DNA of 12,406 bases from Patescibacteria group bacterium (GTDB lineage: Bacteria > Patescibacteriota > Minisyncoccia > Minisyncoccales > JAHIOY01): contig JAHIOY010000053.1 of NCBI GenBank assembly GCA_018894495.1, forward strand, positions 1 through 12,406. The letters are read 5' to 3'. Made by a program: the position numbers and the translations under genes. The notes beneath the pieces were generated by a model. It saw only the letters and a program-made list of their open reading frames with translations. It was not told where the DNA came from and did not search any database. Shown in pieces: positions 4,862 to 10,353 of this stretch; within the stretch, counting starts at the first letter, position 1; each line of letters opens with the position of its first letter.

Positions 4862-5569
4862 TTATTCGAGAGAAATATTATTCCAATCTCTAAGTTCTTT
4901 CTTATATTTTATCCAACTGTTAATAAATTTCCTACATCCTTCCTTACCGCCCATAACTTTCAAAAGAAATTTCCTTTCGGTCACCGATGGAAAATTTTTT
5001 TTGCCAAGATAATCAGCGTAACTTGACCATTTGTAATTCTCCAAAAACTTAATTACTTTTTTGGGATTTTTTATCCCCAAGTCCTTCCATTTTGGTTCAA
5101 TTAAAGATATTCCATTAGTGTGAATATAAACAAAAACGGTTTTAAATTGCTCAATAGTTTTAATGTGAACGGCATGAAATCTACTTTGGAAGAGGTGACC
5201 TTTTCGGTTATATTTTTTATTAAAATAAGCGGCGTAACCTGCCCCAAATTTTCTCATAAATTTGGTAATTCCGTCGTGTTTAATTTGCCTCAGTAATAAA
5301 TGAATATGATTTGGCATAAAATAAAAAGCATAAATCTCCACCAACATATCCCTATTGGCAGAGAAATCTTCTTTGCCGATTTTTTTTGCTTGAATTCGGG
5401 CCCTCCGCCGTTCGCGAATTAAAACTGGCTTGATATCGTTAAATTCAAAAAGAGAAAAGACTGCGCGATAGCGATCGTCTTCATCCTTGAAAATCAGAGA
5501 ATTTGCAACTCCCCGAATAACAATATGATAAATTTCTCCCGTAACTAATTGTGGTCTCTTAATCGGCAT
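4862..5569 (-). CDS. REP-associated Y1 (HUH) transposase
   Basis: This is a 235-residue protein of the Y1_Tnp/RAYT family, which cuts and rejoins single-stranded DNA next to hairpins through a 5'-phosphotyrosine. Family features in order: GEIYHIVIRG and IFKDEDDRYRAVF near the N-terminus; the HUH metal motif in YFMPNHIHLLL (H88, H90 in this numbering); FMRKFGAGYAAYFNKKYNRKGHLFQSRF; the candidate nucleophile Y148 in VFVYIHTNGI; and the late block YKWSSYADYLG. All key residues and the usual length are present, so it appears intact. Two ATGs are possible: 5575 lies inside the flanking palindrome, while 5569 starts MPIKRPQLVTG, the usual family start, and is chosen here. It is transcribed toward the broken agmatinase and has no partner genes. 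Confidence 0.9.
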   Translation of the reverse strand: MPIKRPQLVTGEIYHIVIRGVANSLIFKDEDDRYRAVFSLFEFNDIKPVLIRERRRARIQAKKIGKEDFSANRDMLVEIYAFYFMPNHIHLLLRQIKHDGITKFMRKFGAGYAAYFNKKYNRKGHLFQSRFHAVHIKTIEQFKTVFVYIHTNGISLIEPKWKDLGIKNPKKVIKFLENYKWSSYADYLGKKNFPSVTERKFLLKVMGGKEGCRKFINSWIKYKKELRDWNNISLE

Positions 5570-5573
5570 AAGC

Positions 5574-5598
5574 ATTACAGAGAACTGTTCTCTGTAAT
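5574..5598. repeat. 25-bp perfect palindrome, transposase 5' side
   Basis: ATTACAGAGAAC (5574-5585), central T, GTTCTCTGTAAT (5587-5598). It shares the CAGAGAAC-N-GTTCTCTG core with the palindrome at 4814-4860 but has shorter and different outer arms. In transcripts it would place a hairpin at the 5' end of the transposase message, possibly limiting its expression. Confidence 0.85.
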
Positions 5599-5605
5599 CT
5601 TTATT

Positions 5606-5770
5606 TTAGCAGATTTTTACTCTTAAACCAATAAGTCCAACTGATTTTGGGTTTTCTATTAAAAATTTTAAGAGAAGTTTTTTGGCTTCTTTTTTCAAAA
5701 TTTCTAAATCTTAAGTTGCTTCTTTTAATGTTTTTGATTTAGTATGGGTTTCAAATAGTATTTCTGAATC
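5606..5770 (-). pseudogene. dinB: dinB (DNA polymerase IV) C-terminal remnant
   Basis: Minus-strand translation reads FETHTKSKTLKEAT, a TAA (5711-5713), then DLEILKKEAKKLLLKFLIE and NPKSVGLIGLRVKIC to TAA at 5606. This matches, from memory, the little-finger end of DNA polymerase IV (DFxTxTRSKTL... pT.D...L...A..LL.... RLiGVRV). An in-frame stop splits it, a TGA follows upstream, and most of the about 350-residue polymerase is absent. It lies immediately beside the 25-bp palindrome of the transposase unit. It is non-functional; the identification rests on about 50 residues of sequence pattern. Confidence 0.6.
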
Positions 5771-5812
5771 TCTGGTATCTCTTCATAACTTTATTTATTA
5801 TTTTTAAAATTC

Positions 5813-5821
5813 TGCTATACT
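5813..5821 (+). promoter_or_regulatory. Extended -10 promoter for aguB-aguA
   Basis: TGCTATACT (TG at 5813-5814, TATACT at 5816-5821) gives an extended -10 with start near 5828, about 19 nt before the aguB ATG. No strong -35 is present, as is tolerated with extended -10 sites; the upstream region is A/T-rich. Confidence 0.55.
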
Positions 5822-5846
5822 AAATTTAATATAACACGACAAAATT

Positions 5847-6695
5847 ATGCAGAAAAATAGAAAACTCACCATAGGACTTATTCAAGCAGCCGCTTCTGAT
5901 AATGTTGCTGCCAATATGAAAAAAAATGGATTGATGACAAAAGAAGCTGCAAAAAAGGGTGCGCAGATAATCTGCCTCCATGAACTTTACAGAACAAAGT
6001 ATTTTCCGCAGTGGGGAAAAAAAGATTTCACTGCCCAATCTGAAACTATACCAGGCGAAAGCACCAAATTATTCTCAAAACTTGCCCAAAAACTTAAAGT
6101 GGTTATAATTGCGCCTATTTTTGAAAAAGAAGGAAGTAATTTTTACAATTCAGCGGCGGTGATTAATGCGAATGGAAAACTAATGAATACCTATCGCAAA
6201 ATCCATATACCCCGCGACCCCTTATTTTATGAAAAAGATTATTTCAAACCCGGCAATTTTGGTTATCAAGTTTATAAAACAAAATACGCAACCTTTTCAG
6301 TGCTCATCTGCTACGACCAGTGGTTTCCTGAAGCGGCAAGGATTGCTGTTTTAAACGGCGCAGACATTTTATTTTATCCAACGGCAATTGGCTGGTTCAA
6401 AAATAAGCCCGAGGAAGAATGGCGCGAGGCATGGGAAACAATCCAACGGTCTCATGCTATTGCTAACGGAGTTCATGTTGCCTGCGTTAATCGCGTAGGA
6501 TTGGAAGGTAATTTGAATTTCTGGGGAAGTTCTTTTGTCTGCGATTCCTTTGGCAAAATAATTAAAAAAGCATCTGAAGACAAAGAAGAGATTTTGGTTG
6601 TAAATTTGGATTTGGGTAAGAACAAAGGAATACAAGATGGCTGGGGTTTTCTAAAAAATCGGCGACCGGATACCTACGGGTTGCTTTCAAAATGA
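5847..6695 (+). CDS. aguB: N-carbamoylputrescine amidase
   Basis: This 282-residue nitrilase-superfamily enzyme hydrolyses N-carbamoylputrescine to putrescine, CO2 and ammonia, the second step from agmatine. The Glu-Lys-Cys catalytic triad is visible: E46 in QIICLHELYRT, K118 in YRKIHIPRDPLFYEKDYFKPGN, and C155 in FSVLICYDQWFPEAARI. The HELYRTKYFPQ and KIHIPRDPLFYEK stretches are typical of AguB rather than other nitrilases. Length is normal and complete. It lies 28 nt upstream of agmatine deiminase in the same direction, so the two steps are almost certainly co-transcribed from the extended -10 promoter at 5813. No Shine-Dalgarno site precedes the ATG. A broken agmatinase, the one-step alternative for the same conversion, lies about 1 kb to the left. 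Confidence 0.92.
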   Translation: MQKNRKLTIGLIQAAASDNVAANMKKNGLMTKEAAKKGAQIICLHELYRTKYFPQWGKKDFTAQSETIPGESTKLFSKLAQKLKVVIIAPIFEKEGSNFYNSAAVINANGKLMNTYRKIHIPRDPLFYEKDYFKPGNFGYQVYKTKYATFSVLICYDQWFPEAARIAVLNGADILFYPTAIGWFKNKPEEEWREAWETIQRSHAIANGVHVACVNRVGLEGNLNFWGSSFVCDSFGKIIKKASEDKEEILVVNLDLGKNKGIQDGWGFLKNRRPDTYGLLSK

Positions 6696-6723
6696 ATTTT
6701 TTAATTTTTTCAAAATTAAAAGA

Positions 6724-7803
6724 ATGAAAATGCGCGCAAAAGATAAAAAAATTTCCGAGGGTTATAAAATGCCTGCTGAATGGGAAAAACACGAGTCAAC
6801 TTGGTTATCTTGGCCTTATGACAAAACAACCTTCCCGCAGTTAAAAAAGGCAGAAGAAACATATATCAAAATTATTGGCGCGCTCCTTGAAAGCGAAAAT
6901 CTCAATCTTCTCGTAAAAGATGAGGCAATGAGAGCGAAGGTTAAGGAACTGCTACAAGTTTTTATTTCGGAACGAAATAAAGAAAATGAAAGAGGGATTG
7001 AGCCAAAAAAAATAAATTTTAAAATTTTTGATTATGCCGATGTCTGGATTCGCGATTATGGACCCATCTTTCTGGTTAGTAAAAAAAAGGGGCGGCTTGC
7101 TATGGTGCGCTGGGTTTTTAATGCCTGGGGTGGAAAATACGAGGAATTAATGAAAGATGCCCAAATCCCGGAACTCATAAATAAAGAGATGAAATTAGAG
7201 TGTTTTAATCCGGGTATGGTTTTGGAGGGCGGTTCAATAGATGTTAACGGCAAAGGAACACTTCTGACTACCGAGCAATGCTTGTTAAATAAAAACAGGA
7301 ATCCCCGCCTCAGTAAAGGATTAATTGAAAAATATTTAAAAAAATATCTCGGGGTAAAAAATATCATCTGGCTGAAAAAAGGAATTACTGGAGACGACAC
7401 AGACGGACATATTGATGACATTGCCAGATTTGTAAATCCTAATACGGTTTTATGCGCTTATGAAAATAATAAAAAGGATGAGAATTATCCCGTTTTAAAA
7501 GAAAATTGCGAAATATTGCAAAGAGCAAAAGACCAAGATGGAAAAAAATTAAATGTAATTAAACTTCCTATGCCTGGTTTTGTAGGAGACAAGCAGCGGC
7601 TTCCAGCGAGCTATGCCAATTTTTACATTACAAACAAAACCGTTCTTGTTCCAGTTTTTGGGCAGGAAAACGATATAACGGCGCTCAATATTATAAAAAG
7701 GGTTTCCCCCGAAAGAGAAGTGGTTGGAATTAACTGTAGGGATTTAGTTTATGGATTTGGAGCAATCCATTGTATTACAATGCAGCAACCGTCTTTAAGA
7801 TGA
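6724..7803 (+). CDS. aguA: Agmatine deiminase
   Basis: This 359-residue enzyme of the guanidino-group-modifying (pentein) superfamily hydrolyses agmatine to N-carbamoylputrescine and ammonia. Visible signatures: MPAEWEKHESTWLSWPYDKTTFP at the N-terminus; VWIRDYGPIF; LEGGSIDVNGKGTLLTTEQCLLNKNRNP; the His/Asp motif TGDDTDGHIDDIARFV; and the catalytic Cys, C350, in FGAIHCITMQQP at the C-terminus. All expected active-site regions are present and length is typical. ATG 6724 is taken as start; ATG 6730 would differ by two residues. The product feeds AguB encoded 28 nt upstream. The gene overlaps the 3' end of the convergent deoxyhypusine-synthase-like gene by 9 bp. No arginine decarboxylase gene to supply agmatine lies in the window. 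Confidence 0.93.
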   Translation: MKMRAKDKKISEGYKMPAEWEKHESTWLSWPYDKTTFPQLKKAEETYIKIIGALLESENLNLLVKDEAMRAKVKELLQVFISERNKENERGIEPKKINFKIFDYADVWIRDYGPIFLVSKKKGRLAMVRWVFNAWGGKYEELMKDAQIPELINKEMKLECFNPGMVLEGGSIDVNGKGTLLTTEQCLLNKNRNPRLSKGLIEKYLKKYLGVKNIIWLKKGITGDDTDGHIDDIARFVNPNTVLCAYENNKKDENYPVLKENCEILQRAKDQDGKKLNVIKLPMPGFVGDKQRLPASYANFYITNKTVLVPVFGQENDITALNIIKRVSPEREVVGINCRDLVYGFGAIHCITMQQPSLR

Positions 7804-8829
7804 AGAGCAACTATCTAAGAAAGAATTAAAATTTTTTGGCATTCTCTTTTTCCAGTTTCCTTTTTTATAAGCATAATTAGCGATTAGAGGAAAAGCGATT
7901 GTCGCTTCAGAAAAAACCATTTGAGTATTCCCCTGTTCCACCTTACCCCATGAGTGGGCTTCTTTTAAAGTTGAGCCGGACAATCCCCCATCTCTTTCGT
8001 CGGCGACCGTAATCTGAATAGCGTATTTATGCATCTTGACTTTTTTACCTAAAACCTCGGCCGCTACGGTTATGTCCTGGGCGAAATTTTTGGGCACGCC
8101 TCCGCCCAACATAAACAAGCCAGTTTCCCTTGAAGCCACTTTTATTTTTGTAAGTTCCAAAAAGTCCTTGACTGAATCAATACTTACTTTAGCCCCGCTT
8201 TTTTTCTTCCACTGATGGTAGACCAATCCGAGTCCGGCGCTGGAGTCAGAAAAAGCCGGAACAAAAATAGGAACTCCTTTTTTGTAAGCTAACCAAACTA
8301 CCGAGCCCTCTCCTTTTTTCTGGCGGTCTAAATATCTGCCCATAATCTCAATAAATTCTCGCGAAGAATAGGGTTTGGGTTCAAGAGAGTCGGCTATTTT
8401 AGCTACGGTTAAGTCGCATCTTCTCAACTCTTCTTCATCAATATAGGTATCATAAATTCTATCTATCATTTCTTTCCTTAATAATTCATCGTCAACAAGC
8501 GAAGTCCCTTGGTAATGTTTAAATCCCAGCGCCTCAAAAAAATCCTGATCAACAATTATCGCTCCGGTTGAAACAATTGCGTCAACCATATTGTTGTTGA
8601 CCATATCATATACCGCTTTTTTTAATCCGGCGCTAAAAAGGGAGCCGGCTAAACATAGGATAATGGCGCAATTTTTGTCCTCTAACATTTTATCGTAGAT
8701 TTTGGCTGCTCGCGCCAAATTTTTTGCCTGAAAAGCGGAGTTTTCAAACTCTTCAATGAGCGGCACAGCGTTAAAACTTTTAATATCAATATGCCTAACT
8801 TCCTTTTTTAAAAGAGATTTTTTCTTCAT
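7795..8829 (-). CDS. Deoxyhypusine-synthase-like polyamine aminobutyltransferase
   Basis: This 344-residue member of the deoxyhypusine synthase (DHS) family uses NAD to transfer an aminobutyl group between amines through a lysine-bound imine. NAD- and active-site regions visible: AGSLFSAG, IVSTGAIIVDQDFF, VPAFSDSSAGLG, LGGGVPKNF, QITVADERDGGLSGSTLKEAHSWGK; K296 of SWGK corresponds to the catalytic lysine. The His pair of the eukaryotic KHHI motif, one of which activates the eIF5A lysine, is replaced by PKNF. Bacteria also lack eIF5A, so the acceptor is probably a small amine (putrescine to homospermidine, or a related product). ATG 8829 (MKKKSLLKKEVRHIDIKSFN) fits the family start; a GTG at 8865 would add 12 lysine-rich residues and runs into the heptamer repeat. 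It sits convergent to aguBA, which supplies putrescine. Confidence 0.85.
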   Translation of the reverse strand: MKKKSLLKKEVRHIDIKSFNAVPLIEEFENSAFQAKNLARAAKIYDKMLEDKNCAIILCLAGSLFSAGLKKAVYDMVNNNMVDAIVSTGAIIVDQDFFEALGFKHYQGTSLVDDELLRKEMIDRIYDTYIDEEELRRCDLTVAKIADSLEPKPYSSREFIEIMGRYLDRQKKGEGSVVWLAYKKGVPIFVPAFSDSSAGLGLVYHQWKKKSGAKVSIDSVKDFLELTKIKVASRETGLFMLGGGVPKNFAQDITVAAEVLGKKVKMHKYAIQITVADERDGGLSGSTLKEAHSWGKVEQGNTQMVFSEATIAFPLIANYAYKKGNWKKRMPKNFNSFLDSCSSS

Positions 8830-8856
8830 ATTGAATTTATATTTTTGATTTTTTGA

Positions 8857-8905
8857 ACTTTTCACTTTTAACTTTTAACTTTTAACTTTTAACTTTTAAC
8901 TTTTA
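8857..8905. repeat. Heptanucleotide tandem repeat (ACTTTTA)
   Basis: Six perfect ACTTTTA copies (8864-8905) preceded by one imperfect copy (8857-8863). It lies between tRNA-Lys and the start of the DHS-like gene, where the minus-strand leader of that gene would run, so slippage could alter the leader or promoter spacing. Confidence 0.85.
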
Positions 8906-8909
8906 TTAT

Positions 8910-8979
8910 GCCCCCACTCCGAGTCGGACGGAGATTTACTCCTTAAAAGGGAGGTACTCTACCATTGAGTTATGGGGGC
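8910..8979 (-). tRNA. tRNA-Lys(UUU)
   Basis: The minus strand forms a 70-nt cloverleaf: acceptor GCCCCCA/TGGGGGC with all 7 pairs; D arm ACTC-AATGGTA-GAGT; anticodon arm CCTCC-CTTTTAA-GGAGT with anticodon TTT; four-nt variable loop; T arm CTCCG-TCCGACT-CGGAG. The next base is A, the expected Lys discriminator, and CCA is not encoded. Two oddities: the outermost anticodon-stem pair is a C-U mismatch, and T-loop position 55 is C instead of the nearly universal U. It is read toward the DHS-like gene 80 nt downstream. Confidence 0.85.
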
Positions 8980-8997
8980 GGGCCTCGCGCTCCGCGC

Positions 8998-9133
8998 GGA
9001 AATCCGAAATCCGAAATTCGAAATCCGAAACAAATTCTAAATTCAAATGTTCAAAATTCAAAACACGTTTTGGTCATTTGGATTTTGGATTTTGATATTG
9101 TTTCGAATTTCGTGCTTCGAATTTCGAATTTTC
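8998..9133. repeat. Long imperfect inverted repeat (CCGAAATTCGAA-type)
   Basis: Arms 8998-9064 and 9067-9133 are roughly 75% complementary by eye around the centre CAAAAC-AC-GTTTTG. The outer parts are built from repeated AAATCCGAAAT/AAATTCGAA words on one side and TTTCGAATTTCG on the other. It fills the gap between tRNA-Lys and dnaJ and contains no credible gene. It resembles the dispersed hairpin repeats common in AT-rich CPR genomes (recollection, not checked). Confidence 0.65.
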
Positions 9134-9150
9134 TCTTGCAAAGCAAGAGA
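9132..9150 (-). terminator. Hairpin abutting the dnaJ stop codon
   Basis: TCTCTTGC (9132-9139), AAA, GCAAGAGA (9143-9150): an 8-bp perfect hairpin starting directly after the dnaJ TAA. On the minus strand it is followed by AAAATTCGAAAT, so there is no U-tract. It may stabilise the 3' end. It has the same TTGC-AAA-GCAA core as 3883-3903. Confidence 0.4.
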
Positions 9151-10221
9151 TTATATCCCTTCTGCTTTCAATTTCTCCAATAATTCCTTTTGACTCCTGG
9201 TTAATTTTTTGGGTGTTTTGACAATCAACTCAATATACAAATTTCCTCTGCCAAAACCTTGAAAATGAGAAATTCCTTTGCCAGAAACCCTTAAAATCTT
9301 TCCCGAATCGGTTCCGGCCGGAACTTTCAACAAAATTTTGCTTCCATCCAAGACCGGCACTTCTATTTCGTCTCCCAAGGCGGCCAGAGCAAAAGAAATA
9401 GGAATTGAAGCATATAAATCATCTCCCTTTCTCCCAAAAATTGCATGGGGTTTGACAAAAATCCGGAGATAGAGGTCGCCTGACTTTCCGCCCCTCCTGC
9501 CGGCATCGCCTTTTCCTTCAGCTTTTATTACCTGGTTTGTATCAACGCCAGCCGGAATAAAAATCCTTATTTTTTCTTCTCCTTTAATTCTTCCCTCTCC
9601 CTTGCAGACATTGCAGGGTTTTTCTGACCGATACCCCTCTCCCCGGCATTCGGGACAAACCGCCCATTTGGTAAATGAACCAAAAAATGTTTTTTTGATT
9701 TGCTGAACATAACCCGTTCCCCGGCAGGAAAAACACTCGCGAACTTTTGTTCCGGGTTCTGCTCCTATCCCTCCGCATCTTGAGCAGGTCGTATGTTTAT
9801 AAATATTAATTTCTTTTTCTCTTCCTTTCAGGACGTCTTCTAAGGGGATCTCCATCTCAATTTCAATGTCTCTCCCTCTCTTCAAATCCTTTTTTCTACG
9901 AGGAGCGCCAAAGCCAAACATTTCTTCTACCATTTCTCCTAAGTCCTCAAAACCAAAATCAAAACCCATATCCGGCTTACCCCAAGCCCATTGAAAATCA
10001 GTTCCCGGCTCCCCTCCTTCAAAAACGCGGCCGAAATTGTCATACTGGGACCGCTTTTCCTTGTTAGACAAAATCTGGTATGCCTCGTTTACCTCTTTGA
10101 ACTTTTTTTCGTCGCCGCCCTTGTCAGGATGATACTTATGAGCCAGTTTATAATACGCCTTTTTTATATCATCCACAGAGGCATTGCGTTGAACGCCTAA
10201 AATTTGATAGTAATCCATCAT
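9151..10221 (-). CDS. dnaJ: Chaperone DnaJ (Hsp40)
   Basis: This 356-residue type I DnaJ delivers unfolded proteins to DnaK and stimulates its ATPase. Residues 3-65 are the J domain, with HPD at 31-33. The next segment (about 66-110) is a glycine/phenylalanine-containing linker with an acidic stretch. Four zinc-binding CxxCxGxG repeats begin at C146 (CSRCGGIG), C163 (CFSCRGTG), C189 (CPECRGEG) and C203 (CNVCKGEG), followed by the C-terminal beta domains (GRRGGKSGDLYLRIFV, GNLYIELIVKTP). Length is slightly short for the family, mainly at the C-terminal end. Start is ATG 10221 or the adjacent 10218. It lies 124 nt downstream of dnaK in the same direction, consistent with a grpE-dnaK-dnaJ operon. 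Confidence 0.97.
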   Translation of the reverse strand: MMDYYQILGVQRNASVDDIKKAYYKLAHKYHPDKGGDEKKFKEVNEAYQILSNKEKRSQYDNFGRVFEGGEPGTDFQWAWGKPDMGFDFGFEDLGEMVEEMFGFGAPRRKKDLKRGRDIEIEMEIPLEDVLKGREKEINIYKHTTCSRCGGIGAEPGTKVRECFSCRGTGYVQQIKKTFFGSFTKWAVCPECRGEGYRSEKPCNVCKGEGRIKGEEKIRIFIPAGVDTNQVIKAEGKGDAGRRGGKSGDLYLRIFVKPHAIFGRKGDDLYASIPISFALAALGDEIEVPVLDGSKILLKVPAGTDSGKILRVSGKGISHFQGFGRGNLYIELIVKTPKKLTRSQKELLEKLKAEGI

Positions 10222-10345
10222 GAGCGCTTCGCTAAAATTAAATATAAAAGATAAAAGATAAAAAATACATACAAAAAATTCAAAAATTTACAAAACTCAA
10301 AAACATATTTGCATTTTTACGTTTTTATTTTTTATTTTTTATTTT
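10222..10345. other. AT-rich dnaK-dnaJ intergenic region
   Basis: 124 nt, almost entirely A/T, with AAAAGAT repeats around 10246-10262. No promoter stands out above the A/T background, no terminator hairpin is visible, and no Shine-Dalgarno sequence precedes dnaJ. dnaJ may be read through from dnaK. Confidence 0.6.
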
Positions 10346-10353
10346 TTATTTTT
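10322..10353. repeat. Heptamer (TTTTTTA) tandem repeat at the dnaK 3' end
   Basis: A bases at 10327, 10334, 10341 and 10348 separate T runs with a strict 7-nt period, giving about four copies. The repeat overlaps the dnaK stop codon (10346-10348), so the last codons and stop are part of it. Same period as the ACTTTTA tract at 8857-8905. Confidence 0.7.

Larger units (their letters stand above)
4814..5598 (-). mobile_element. Palindrome-bracketed REP-associated tyrosine transposase unit
   Basis: A single Y1/HUH transposase gene is flanked on both sides by perfect palindromes with a common 17-nt core. This is the arrangement of RAYT/'REPtron' units and IS200/IS605-like elements, which move as single-stranded DNA using terminal hairpins. 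It sits between two broken genes (agmatinase and dinB). No target-site duplication is expected or seen. The exact element ends are uncertain. Confidence 0.7.

Noticed and set aside
4814..5598. IS200/IS605 element with tnpB or IscB and a guide RNA
   Set aside because: No second gene is present and the transposase is the longer RAYT type; no omega-RNA-like region lies between the palindromes.
8965..9183. Plus-strand open frame of 72 codons after the tRNA
   Set aside because: It runs through the antisense of tRNA-Lys, the CCGAAAT inverted repeat and the end of dnaJ; the peptide is a translation of the repeat.
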